Assembly: GCA_963704405.1 (NCBI GenBank)
Contig: OY969903.1
Location: 2,790,001-2,854,000, forward strand
Reading direction: 5' to 3'
Length of the DNA: 64,000 nucleotides
From: MFD01213-c1 sp963704405
GTDB taxonomy: Bacteria; Planctomycetota; Phycisphaerae; Tepidisphaerales; Tepidisphaeraceae
The notes beneath the pieces were generated by a model, which searched no databases, was not told where the DNA came from, and saw nothing but the letters and a program-made list of their open reading frames with translations. This document shows, in pieces, positions 27,601-34,637 of the stretch (within the stretch, counting starts at the first letter, position 1; every line of letters starts with the position of its first letter). The translations under genes were made by a program, and so were the position numbers.

Positions 27601-28077
27601 ATCAAGGGGCATGTGATGGATGGCGTGGAACTGTCGCGGGAATATAACCTGCCGACAAGCGTGGCGCCGTTCATCCAGCAGCATCATGGGACGACGCTGG
27701 TGGAATATTTTTATCATGCGGCGTGTCTTCAGAAAGACGGGGATGAGCCGCAGATCAGCGACACGCAGTTCCGTTATCCCGGGCCTAAGCCAAAGACAAA
27801 GGAAGTCGGCATCATGATGCTCGCGGACTGCGCGGAAAGCGCGACGCGATCGATGACTGATCCGACCGCCTCGCGCATCGAAGCGCTCGTTCATGATCTG
27901 ACGATGAAGCGGCTGCTGGATGGGCAGTTCGATGATTGCGATTTAACGATGCGCGATCTGGACAAGATCGAAAAGTCATTGGTAAAGACATTGCTGGCGA
28001 TCTATCACGGGCGCATCGCATATCCGTCAAGCGGCGCGACACCGCTCCCTGCCGCGGCAACAGCCAGGACCGCATGA
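24628..28077 (+). CDS. PhoH-like ATPase joined in frame to a 7TMR-HD (PgpH-like) HD phosphohydrolase
   Basis: One uninterrupted 1149-codon frame encodes two usually separate proteins. Residues 1 to about 320 are PhoH: an N-terminal KH-like part, Walker A GPAGTGKTYLAVAAA, Walker B VIILDEAQNT, and TGDPSQIDLP. Residues about 395-1149 are a PgpH/7TMR-HD protein: a TM helix (about 425), an extracellular domain, about seven TM helices (about 710-895), and the HD domain (GTYNHSLQVATLAEAAAEAI, YYHDVGKINK, QQHHGTTLVEYFYH). The family hydrolyses cyclic di-AMP or related nucleotides. The linker (about 325-394) is low complexity. A separate start for the HD half is possible at ATG 25810, 3 bp after a TAA in another frame. 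GTG 24628 is the start of PhoH. Confidence 0.8.
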   Translation: MNLSITLEQPGKKLALFGSADRHLRLIRDTFGVQVVSRDDELRLSGENEQVGKAARVLDQMQRKLRRQDWLTVEDVGRAIGDAVEMDRKRSGSGPAGGSGGEMDVFAKGHAVRAKTDGQSRYIAAIQENDLTICTGPAGTGKTYLAVAAAANMLKRGSAKRLVLARPAVEAGERLGFLPGDLQAKVNPYLRPLFDALNDMMDFEQVKRFMVNDVIEVIPLAFMRGRTLNDSVIILDEAQNTTVSQMLMFLTRLGHESKMIVTGDPSQIDLPEDTPSGLIDALEKLQGIKGIATVTLDRADIVRHRLVQNIVEAYERKAPEHHAPSRANGNPDAASGRRSDLRNAEPGLLKAEPVKAEPARPKARVGSRARDRSVDVRPFGICLCRRLPGFTVITMFGNSKSSARRTAIRENRPDSSAAWWSELKASGAVTTMGIAAIFCILAFFILSLRQEVLPYRPGQAVPYDVISRVDFSYQDEGLLAEKQLEAREQAPRVYKANVDKSAGDSWQALQDELLTLPDKVAGLTLNELPPKLKDLLDNGTLTALQQYQTKSLRARYDENVSAFIKSLRDANLVLIPAADRMPEVQNRRAILLNPGNNLLKETESTTYPIPANDDLKAKITRLVTENFRLELQPKILALTLESLQPTYTLDADATSAARNNAADSVPAKEWELHFSKNDPVVHKGIIKLRDWNLLRTENQAFVATIKGAAWKSRLGVAGVTILLTIALAVYTVHFQWRIVKNHARALAIAALLLSMLLLAELAGMGSGPIYLFAVAPTLLVGIILSIAYDQRYAVGVASIHGLLVTVGLDQRIGFLLIIWIGTIAACFMLGEIRSRSRLVEVGGVAAVAMMAATAAWGAIALDPLPYIANNCLYAGAAGLSVGFVVLGILPFIEKSFRITTGMTLLELADASHPLLRRLAMEAPGTYNHSLQVATLAEAAAEAIGANSLLCRVAAYYHDVGKINKSDYFVENQQAGQENRHINLNPSVSFLIIKGHVMDGVELSREYNLPTSVAPFIQQHHGTTLVEYFYHAACLQKDGDEPQISDTQFRYPGPKPKTKEVGIMMLADCAESATRSMTDPTASRIEALVHDLTMKRLLDGQFDDCDLTMRDLDKIEKSLVKTLLAIYHGRIAYPSSGATPLPAAATARTA

Positions 28078-28658
28078 AGCGGTGGAAGCCCAGGGCATTG
28101 CGGTTGACTGTTCATGCGGCATCGGGCGCCGGGCATGTGGCGTATCTCCGGCGATATTTGCGCAAGGCACATTCAATTTTGAAATCGCCGCTGGCTGAAT
28201 TGTCGCTCGCATTGATCGGGGACCGGCGGATGAGCGAGCTTCATGTGCAATTCATGAACATCACCGGGCCGACGGATGTGCTTACATTTCCGCTCGATCT
28301 GGATGGCCGCGGGCGGGCGATCAGCGGTGAAGTGGTCGTATGCGTTTCTGAGGCCCGGCGGCGGGCGAAAGAACATGGCGTCCTGCTTCGTGAAGAACTA
28401 CTTTTATATGCGCTTCACGGAATGTTGCACTTGGCAGGATTCGACGATAGAACCGACCGCGACTTTAAGCGTATGCATCGCACTGAAGACCAGATTCTCG
28501 CCAGGCTCGGTGTGGGGGCGGTTTACCACCGGCAGGCGCAAAACGACCGGGCCACGGATTCCGCCGTTTCCACCGCAAACCAATCAGCAGCCGGTTGTTC
28601 AGTGGGTTTGGGAAAATCAAAATCCCTGAAGGCCCGGACTCGACGCGGAGATCGCTGA
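28074..28658 (+). CDS. ybeY: Endoribonuclease YbeY
   Basis: The ATG at 28074 overlaps the upstream TGA (ATGA). The product (194 residues) has the YbeY signature NITGPTDVLTFPLD and the metal-binding HGMLHLAGFDD. Two of the three zinc-ligand histidines are present and the third position (HxxxHxxxxxH) is Asp here, a variant known in parts of the family. YbeY is a single-strand RNA endonuclease needed for 16S rRNA 3' end maturation and ribosome quality control. PhoH, 7TMR-HD, YbeY and a CBS transporter-like protein in this order is a conserved bacterial gene cluster. The C-terminal 40 residues past the core look like an extension of low complexity. Confidence 0.92.
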   Translation: MKRWKPRALRLTVHAASGAGHVAYLRRYLRKAHSILKSPLAELSLALIGDRRMSELHVQFMNITGPTDVLTFPLDLDGRGRAISGEVVVCVSEARRRAKEHGVLLREELLLYALHGMLHLAGFDDRTDRDFKRMHRTEDQILARLGVGAVYHRQAQNDRATDSAVSTANQSAAGCSVGLGKSKSLKARTRRGDR

Positions 28659-29929
28659 TGCACGTGTACCTGATTGTCGGGGGCATCATCGCGGCTGCGA
28701 TGGGGTCCCTTTTCTTTTCAACGCTGTCTTATGCGCTGCGCGATTTCTCCCGACCTCGGTTGCAGGACCGGATGGAGCAGCTTGGCAAGGGAAATCGGTT
28801 TGACGCGACGGCGGACAATGCGAGTGACCTGATTTTCGTAACGGCGGTCGGCAGATTGTTTTCTAACATCGCCGTGCTCGTTTTTTCCCTGCGGCTGACG
28901 CACGATACCCATCATGCACTGTGGGCCCAGTATCTGCTCGCGGTCCTCATCACGGGCAGCATCACATTATTTTGCTCGGTGACGATTCCAAACGCCGCCG
29001 CGAAATATGCCGGCGAGGCGTTCATCGCCTATTTCGCCGAGTTCATGGCCGGCATGAGGATGGTGCTGATGCCGGTGACCAAGATCATGCACTTCACCGA
29101 TGATCTGATCCGCCGCGCGGCCGGCGCCGACGACAGTCCGCAACCGGAGCATATCGAAGAGGAAATTCTGTCAGTGGTGGAAGAAGGGGAAAAGGAAGGA
29201 ATCGTCGACACGCAGGAACGGGAAATGATCGAGTCGGTGATCGAGTTCCGCGACACGACGGTCGTGCAGATCATGACCAACCGCCCGGAAATCGTCGGGA
29301 TCGAACTGCCGGCGACGATGGATGACGTGAAGCGGGTGGTTGAAGAGAGCGGGCATTCGCGGATTCCGGTTTATGAAGAGACGCTCGATCACATCGTCGG
29401 AATTTTGTATGCGCGGGATCTGATTCGATATCTGGGCCAGCCGCGGGAACAATTTGATATTCGGGCGGCCATGCGGCCGGTGTTTTACGTTCCGGAATCC
29501 AAACCGCTGCGGGACCTGCTGAAAGATTTCAGGCTTCAGAAGGTCCACATCGCGATCGTGCTGGACGAATACGGCGGGACGGCGGGATTGGTCAGCATTG
29601 AAGATATCCTGGAGGAACTGGTTGGAGACATTGCAGATGAGCACGAGGATTCAGAACCGGCGATGCTGCAGAAGATTGACGATCACACCTGGGAGGCGGA
29701 TGCACGGGTGTATATCGATGAGCTGAATCGGGCGATCGGGTTGTCGCTGCCGGATGATGTGGGTTTCGACACGCTTGGGGGGTTTGTTTCGACGACGCTT
29801 GGCAGGATTCCGCCGACGGGAACTACATTCGAGCACGCGGGGACAAGGTACACGATTTTGGACGCCGAGCCTCAGAAGGTGAATCGAGTGAGGATCGAAC
29901 TGGCGCTGCAGCCGGCGGCGGAGACGTAA
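28658..29929 (+). CDS. Hemolysin-like CNNM/CorC family protein (DUF21, CBS pair, CorC_HlyC)
   Basis: The ATG at 28658 shares bases with the ybeY stop (TGATG) and follows GGAG at 28647-28650. The 423-residue product has a membrane DUF21-type region (about 1-145), then EEEILSVVEEGEKEGIVDTQEREMI leading into two CBS domains (about 190-310, including ESGHSRIPVYEETLDHIVGI and VLDEYGGTAGLVSIEDILEELVGDI), and a C-terminal CorC_HlyC domain. The family functions in magnesium or cobalt transport or its regulation. The reading frame also runs upstream to 28595 inside ybeY, which is not used. Confidence 0.9.
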   Translation: MHVYLIVGGIIAAAMGSLFFSTLSYALRDFSRPRLQDRMEQLGKGNRFDATADNASDLIFVTAVGRLFSNIAVLVFSLRLTHDTHHALWAQYLLAVLITGSITLFCSVTIPNAAAKYAGEAFIAYFAEFMAGMRMVLMPVTKIMHFTDDLIRRAAGADDSPQPEHIEEEILSVVEEGEKEGIVDTQEREMIESVIEFRDTTVVQIMTNRPEIVGIELPATMDDVKRVVEESGHSRIPVYEETLDHIVGILYARDLIRYLGQPREQFDIRAAMRPVFYVPESKPLRDLLKDFRLQKVHIAIVLDEYGGTAGLVSIEDILEELVGDIADEHEDSEPAMLQKIDDHTWEADARVYIDELNRAIGLSLPDDVGFDTLGGFVSTTLGRIPPTGTTFEHAGTRYTILDAEPQKVNRVRIELALQPAAET

Positions 29930-29979
29930 TCGGTCTGTTGTTCAATTCAAATCGTTCGGCGGTATCTTGTCCAAAAATA

Positions 29980-30669
29980 TCACTTGCTGGCCGAAGCAAC
30001 CTTGGTTTTGGCGTCGTCATATTTTTGTTTGGCGGCTTTCCAATCCGCATCGGCGAGCACGGCATCGTGTTCTTTTTCGCGGAGAGCGCTTAAGGCACTG
30101 GCGGCGTTGGCCATGTTTTTTTGGGTTGACGCCACAGCAGCGTCGGTGGTGAAGGCATCGGTTTCCATGCTGGTGACGGCGGCACGGGCGGTGAGAGAGG
30201 CGTTGGCGGCGGCGGTTAGTTCAGCGGGGCTGGCGGTGCCGCTCTTGCGGAGCGTATCAAGATCATTGTCCGCCTTTTGTGATGCGGCAACAGCGGTCTG
30301 ATAGGCGGACTTGTTCTTCAGCGATTTCAAAACGGCATTGCGGGCGGTTTCGTGGTCATCCCGGGCCTTGGTGAAGGCGGTGTTGGCCGCGATCCAATCG
30401 GGGGTGGATTCAAAGGCTTTCTCAACTTTAACCTGTGCGATGTCCATTGCGGCGGCGGCGTGGGCTAACTCGTCATTGCCGGCGATCTTGTTCATTCCAC
30501 CATTGGGATCGTTCGCGGTGGAGTTTGTTCCGCCGTTGCGGGACGGCGCGCGGTTGTTGCCGGCTCCGCGTTGAGTATTGCCGCCGCGGCGAGCCGCATG
30601 GACAGGATGTGCAGAGAACGCAACTGAACCGCAAAACAATGCGACTGCAAAAAGACGCTTGAAATTCAT
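29980..30669 (-). CDS. Secreted Ala-rich coiled-coil protein of unknown function
   Basis: From ATG 30669, preceded by GAGG, the protein of 229 residues has a signal peptide (MNFKRLFAVALFCGSVAFSAHPVHA) then a basic Gly/Asn-rich linker (RRGGNTQRGAGNNRAPSRNG) and a long Ala-rich helical region (about 65-229) with heptad-like spacing and many Lys/Asp, as in periplasmic coiled-coil or stalk proteins. I do not recognise a family. A start at 30693 would bypass the signal and is unlikely. No partner gene is obvious, with queE 153 bp upstream on the same strand. Confidence 0.75.
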   Translation of the reverse strand: MNFKRLFAVALFCGSVAFSAHPVHAARRGGNTQRGAGNNRAPSRNGGTNSTANDPNGGMNKIAGNDELAHAAAAMDIAQVKVEKAFESTPDWIAANTAFTKARDDHETARNAVLKSLKNKSAYQTAVAASQKADNDLDTLRKSGTASPAELTAAANASLTARAAVTSMETDAFTTDAAVASTQKNMANAASALSALREKEHDAVLADADWKAAKQKYDDAKTKVASASK

Positions 30670-30795
30670 GGTTGCCTCGGTGAGTTCCGCCAAGCCGTAT
30701 TATCTCTTATACGGTCGAAACATCATAGCGTTTTTTTGTGATCGTGAATTCTTCCGGGATCGTAAGGAAACCGTGGTTTTTGGAGATATAGGCCG

Positions 30796-30849
30796 CTTAT
30801 ACGGCAATTATATCGCCTTTCTCAGGTTCCCCGGCGGTTGCCGTATAAG
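30796..30849 (-). terminator. Inverted repeat at the 3' end of queE (CTTATACGGCAA / TTGCCGTATAAG)
   Basis: Perfect 12-bp arms at 30796-30807 and 30838-30849 with a 30-nt loop straddle the queE stop codon (30822). A third CTTATACGG lies at about 30704. The stem could act as a processing or termination hairpin for queE, but there is no U-run after it, so the role is unclear. The CTTATACGG core also occurs at 24.2 kb. Confidence 0.5.
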
Positions 30850-31511
30850 GCGACGTGCAGGCGCGGGCAGAAACGGAAACCGGTTCGCTTGCATAGGTCG
30901 GCGATCCAGCCTGCACGTGAATTGAGCATCGTCGCATCAATGCCTTCGGGCATCAGGAGAACGTCGCTCGGCTGCCAGCCTTTGATCTGCGTGAGGATTT
31001 CTTCTATTTCAACAAGATCATTTTCCCCGCTCACAACGAACTTGAGCTGAAAGTCCGGTGAGACATCGATGAACTTCTGGATGACGGGGATGTTCAGCCG
31101 CTGGCGCTCGTGCAAGATGCCGAAGCGGCCGCCTTCGCGGTCGTGGGGCGTGGAGTTGGAGAGCTTTGGCGAGAGGGAAGCAAGATCGATCGCGACCGGT
31201 TCGAATATCGTAGCGGCGGTTTCGATCGTGATATGATGGCCGGCGGCGCGAAGGCCGGCGCAGAGTTCGATGATGTCAGGCATGATCATCGGTTCGCCGC
31301 CGGTGACTACGACATGGTGACAATTATATTCCGCAACCCGGCGAAGGATTTCATTGGCTGTACTACTTTCACCTTCCGGATTCCAACTGGCATAGGGCGT
31401 ATCGCACCAGGTACAGCGAAGGTTGCACCCGCTGGCGCGGATAAAGACCGAAGGCACGCCGGCCAGCTTGCCTTCGCCCTGAATGGAGTGGAAGAGCTCG
31501 GATAAGTTCAT
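30822..31511 (-). CDS. queE: 7-carboxy-7-deazaguanine synthase (radical SAM)
   Basis: The 229-residue protein begins MNLSELFHSIQGEGKLAG, the QueE N-terminus, and has the radical SAM cluster motif CNLRCTWC (about 30-37) followed by DTPYASW. VVVTGGEPM is the SAM-binding GGE motif. QueE makes the 7-deazaguanine ring from carboxy-tetrahydropterin in the queuosine/archaeosine precursor pathway. The family in its short form uses a CxxxCxxC or CxxxCxxxC variant and this copy fits the canonical one. No queC, queD or queF is visible nearby. The ATG at 31511 is the only sensible start. Confidence 0.92.
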   Translation of the reverse strand: MNLSELFHSIQGEGKLAGVPSVFIRASGCNLRCTWCDTPYASWNPEGESSTANEILRRVAEYNCHHVVVTGGEPMIMPDIIELCAGLRAAGHHITIETAATIFEPVAIDLASLSPKLSNSTPHDREGGRFGILHERQRLNIPVIQKFIDVSPDFQLKFVVSGENDLVEIEEILTQIKGWQPSDVLLMPEGIDATMLNSRAGWIADLCKRTGFRFCPRLHVALYGNRRGT

Positions 31512-31531
31512 ATCGCTGTCGCGTAGCGCAT

Positions 31532-31613
31532 AACGATGAGCGCAAACCGCAGAGCGCAGATCGAAGAGAAGGCGTTTGCCTCGCTCTTCGATCTGCGCTC
31601 TGCGCTCATCGTT
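31532..31613. repeat. Long intergenic hairpin followed by T6, terminator-like on the + strand
   Basis: A left arm at 31532-31568 and a right arm at 31584-31613 form a 30-bp stem with a 7-nt bulge, and the loop itself contains AGGC/GCCT. T6 at 31619-31624 follows on the + strand. The neighbouring genes (tonB-like and queE) are both on the minus strand, so as an intrinsic terminator it points the wrong way. It may be a mobile or dispersed palindrome. Nothing with the same sequence is seen elsewhere in the window. Confidence 0.75.
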
Positions 31614-31639
31614 CTGCGTTTTTTGTTCATCTCGTTCGC

Positions 31640-32704
31640 TTAATCAATCGTCACGACCCATGAATCGGGCAACGTATGTCCATCTTTATCCTTTGTGGGT
31701 TCAAACCACCAGTTGTAGACAGCGCGCTGGCTGGGGAGATCGATGTTGTCGCTGCCGCTGGAGCGGAGGATGATGACATTTGTAACGTTGCCGGTAGGGT
31801 CGACGGTGACGCCCAGGACTACGGTGGCGCCGCCGAGAGTATAGGCGTCGGCCTGGGCGGCGAGGCCGAAATCGATGCGGGTGGTCTTCACCCGGCGGCC
31901 CTGGCGGGCGTCCATTTTGCCATTATGAAAGTGAGCGCTGGGCGCCTTGGCGAAGGCCATGGAATCGGTGTCGCCGGCGAGCGTGGAGTGGCCTTTGATT
32001 TCCTGCGGAGGCGTTATGAAAGTGGCGGCTGGCGAAGGCGGTGTGTCGCGCGGCGATGCCAGGGAACCTTGTTGCGCGGAAGTTTTTGGCATGTCGGAAT
32101 TTGGATGAGGTTGCGGTGGAGAAGCGGCGCGCGTGGGATCATGGATTGCGATTAAGGGATTGAAGTCGCCGCCGGCTGAGGCGATGGCGGCAGGGTGGGG
32201 GACGCCAAAAGGCACGGGGGCCAGGGGCGTGTAACCGCCGATTTCTGCGCCGGACTGGGCGGGGAGCGGGGCGTCATCAAGGCGGGATTTTTCGTCGTTC
32301 TGCGATCGGCTGAGGTTCGCCTGCTCAAGGCCCTGGGCTGCTTGCATGGGGGCGTCGCCGGGGGTGGAACGGTTGGCGGTGCCTTTGCCGGTGGCTTCGC
32401 CGCTATCGTCATGCAGGGGGGCGGGCGCGGCTTTGTCGAAGTCCGGCGGCGGAGGAGGTGGAGGCGGGGCGGTTTGGTTTGCGGGCGGAGGTGTTTGTTC
32501 CGGCGGAGGTGGTTTTGGAGCGGCTTCGATGATGATCGGCAGGTCGGTGTCGGGTTTGGTCAGGGCGGCGAGTTTGGGAGGTGGAGTGTGGCGCACGTAC
32601 CACCAGGCGGCGGCGGTGAGCAGGGCCGTGTGCGCGGTCATGGACGCGCACAAGGCGAACGTGAGCGTAAAGTTTGGACGTCCCATCGCCGATCGCTGTT
32701 CCAT
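31640..32704 (-). CDS. TonB-like energy transducer with Pro-rich linker
   Basis: The 354-residue protein has a single N-terminal membrane helix (about 10-35), then a Pro-rich spacer (PPPPEQTPPPANQTAPPPPPPPP), a long disordered part and a C-terminal domain (about 270-354: LGGATVVLGVTVDPTGNVTNVIILRSSGSDNIDLPSQRAVYNWWFEPTKD) typical of TonB family proteins (the VDPxGxVxxVxVxxSSG motif). TonB couples the proton motive force to outer-membrane receptors. ExbB and ExbD are not in the window. An alternative ATG at 32686 would shorten it by six residues. Confidence 0.83.
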   Translation of the reverse strand: MEQRSAMGRPNFTLTFALCASMTAHTALLTAAAWWYVRHTPPPKLAALTKPDTDLPIIIEAAPKPPPPEQTPPPANQTAPPPPPPPPDFDKAAPAPLHDDSGEATGKGTANRSTPGDAPMQAAQGLEQANLSRSQNDEKSRLDDAPLPAQSGAEIGGYTPLAPVPFGVPHPAAIASAGGDFNPLIAIHDPTRAASPPQPHPNSDMPKTSAQQGSLASPRDTPPSPAATFITPPQEIKGHSTLAGDTDSMAFAKAPSAHFHNGKMDARQGRRVKTTRIDFGLAAQADAYTLGGATVVLGVTVDPTGNVTNVIILRSSGSDNIDLPSQRAVYNWWFEPTKDKDGHTLPDSWVVTID

Positions 32705-32795
32705 CTGTCAGAAGTATCGGACGGCCAGGCGTAAAATGTCTCGCCGACGGACGCCGCGGCGCGTGCGACAACGGATCAGTATAAGGGCAGGATGA

Positions 32796-33409
32796 TTATT
32801 CCGCACTGGAAGGAAGCGGGTCAGATGGGGATTGGCCGGTCAACCATTTGTCTGTGCGCGGGTTAGGAACATACGTTTGCAGGTATTGAATCGCGTCTGT
32901 GACGCTGGGGGTGACGTAATACAACTCGCGGGCGGCAGGCTTTATAAATTTTTGTTCGATGCCGTGCTCGATCATTTCCAGCAGGGGGCCAAAGTAATTG
33001 GAAATGTTGAGCAAGACGATGGGCTTGTCGTGATAGCGGAGCTGTTTGCCGACGATGATTTCGAAGATTTCTTCAAAAGTGCCGAGACCGCCTGGGAGGG
33101 CGATGAAGGCGTCGCCGCGCTCTTCCATGATGGCTTTGCGGTCGCGCATGGTGTTGGTGATGATTAACTCATCGGCGCGGGTGTCGGAGAGGCCTTTATC
33201 GACCATGAGCTGTGGCGTGACACCGATGACCTTGCCGCCGGCGTCGCGGACGGATTGGGCGACGGCGGCCATGAGGCCAATATAATTGCCGCCATAGACG
33301 AGGGACCAAGCATTTTGAGCGATGGCAGTTCCAAGTTCTTTCGTGGCTTCGAAATAGGGCGCGGAATGGTGGTGCTGGAGGAACAGTAGACGGTGACGGA
33401 TTTAATCAC
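32796..33409 (-). CDS. LOG-family (TIGR00730) Rossmann-fold protein, frameshifted
   Basis: The C-terminal part contains the LOG signature PGGLGTFEE and the preceding RKAIMEERGDAFIALPGG. The N-terminus, VIKSVTVYCSSSTTIPRP, sits in a second frame from GTG 33409. The two join if one base is added at 33357-33359 (GGG on +, CCC on coding strand), giving PYFEATKELGTAIAQNAWSLVYGGNYIGLM and a 204-residue protein, the standard length. LOG enzymes release free cytokinin-type bases or more generally hydrolyse nucleoside monophosphates; the in-vivo substrate in bacteria is unclear. A paralogue occurs at 57.4-58.5 kb. Confidence 0.88.
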
Positions 33410-33527
33410 GGGAGCATATCCTGCCGCGGCCATTGAAGTATTTCACCAGCATTGCGGTCTTGAATGATTTGGTCCGTGGTCGTCATCAAAACCTTCGAAC
33501 GGGATTTCCAAGAGTATACGGCGACGT

Positions 33528-34610
33528 TCATCGCAAGTAACCCTTCTGCCGAAAGTGATCGAGCGCTTCTTCGGTGCTCTTAAATACCTTTGTTGCGGTT
33601 TCGGTGATGAAGGGGCTGGGGGTGCCTGCGCTGGTCCAGACGATGTAGACTTCTTTGCCGCCTTCGAAGGCATGGTGGAGTTCGCGTTCCACGCCGCTGC
33701 TTAAGCCGGGTTTGCCAGTGGGGAGTTCGGGGACGAGGCTGACGATCATGTCGGACTGGTCGATCATTTTGAAATCGCGGGCGTAGATCTGGCCCATGAT
33801 GTCGCCGCTGATCTGGGCGACGTCGGATGTCTTTAAGATGATGCGGCCTTCGGGAGCCTGAACTTCCATTGTGGTTTGCCCTTCGGCCATCGCCTTGAGC
33901 GCGGCAGTGTGAAGGATGAGCTCATCGACGTCGCCGGGATCGAAGGTGATAAAATGCTCGGCGAGTGTGGCGCGGAAGCGATTGATCTCGGCCAGCGTGT
34001 CGGGCAGATCCATCACGTGGCTCATGGGGAAGGAAGGGTAGATTTTTTTCTTTTCGGTTTCAAAAAGCAGACGGTAGATGGTTTGGGTGGTGGAGACGTT
34101 TCGGCCGCGGCTGATCATGAAGAAGTGGCCGTAGCCTTTGGTGATGTTGGCGATGATTTCGGTGGCAAGAAGTTCCTCTTCACGCCAAACCATGATGTCT
34201 TTGAGCGTGTGGTCGATGTCGTGATCGCGCATGAGGCGCTGGTGGACGCTTTCCACATTGTCCAGGACGCAGAAATAAGCATCGGCGTTGAAAGCTTTGA
34301 TCTGGTCGAAATCGAAGGCGGCGAATAAACCGTGACGCCAGCGGAAAGTGGCGTGCGTGTTGACCAGGACATGCTCGTGATGTTCAGACTGCCGGAGGAT
34401 TTCCTTGAAGACGGCGCGGCGGAGCGTGTTGAGCCGCGTGATTGGCAGGTTAAGAATGCGGCCGGCGGGGACATCGGGCGCCTCGGCATACATCATCTTG
34501 CCGACATGGAACACCTCAAGATCATGCCCTGCTTTGATGGCGGCGGCCTTGACCGCTTCGAGATAGGGGCCTTTGTCGACTCCCACCTGCCCCGTGACTA
34601 TAGCCCGCAT
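33528..34610 (-). CDS. P-loop NTPase-like N-domain joined to a deoxyribosyltransferase-like C-domain
   Basis: The 360-residue protein follows a strong GGAGG before ATG 34610. The N-terminal part begins MRAIVTGQVGVDKGPY, a degenerate P-loop with lysine and a nucleotide-kinase-like layout. HEHVLVNTHATFRWRHGLFAAFDFDQIKAF and later ITKGYGHFFMISRGRN resemble AAA/adenylate-kinase-type folds. The C-terminal 120 residues (IYARDFKMIDQSDMIVSLVPEL, SSGVERELHHAFEGGKEVYIVW) resemble nucleoside 2-deoxyribosyltransferases. I know this arrangement only as a conserved uncharacterised protein, so a role in nucleotide signalling is inference. The gene lies between a LOG protein and lon. Confidence 0.7.
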   Translation of the reverse strand: MRAIVTGQVGVDKGPYLEAVKAAAIKAGHDLEVFHVGKMMYAEAPDVPAGRILNLPITRLNTLRRAVFKEILRQSEHHEHVLVNTHATFRWRHGLFAAFDFDQIKAFNADAYFCVLDNVESVHQRLMRDHDIDHTLKDIMVWREEELLATEIIANITKGYGHFFMISRGRNVSTTQTIYRLLFETEKKKIYPSFPMSHVMDLPDTLAEINRFRATLAEHFITFDPGDVDELILHTAALKAMAEGQTTMEVQAPEGRIILKTSDVAQISGDIMGQIYARDFKMIDQSDMIVSLVPELPTGKPGLSSGVERELHHAFEGGKEVYIVWTSAGTPSPFITETATKVFKSTEEALDHFRQKGYLR

Positions 34611-34637
34611 GAGTCCTCCGAAAGCGATGCAACCGAC

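Noticed and set aside
33443..33673. Small ORF on the minus strand overlapping the P-loop/deoxyribosyltransferase gene
   Set aside because: It is out of frame with a well-supported gene, has no ribosome-binding site and its product looks like random low-complexity text.
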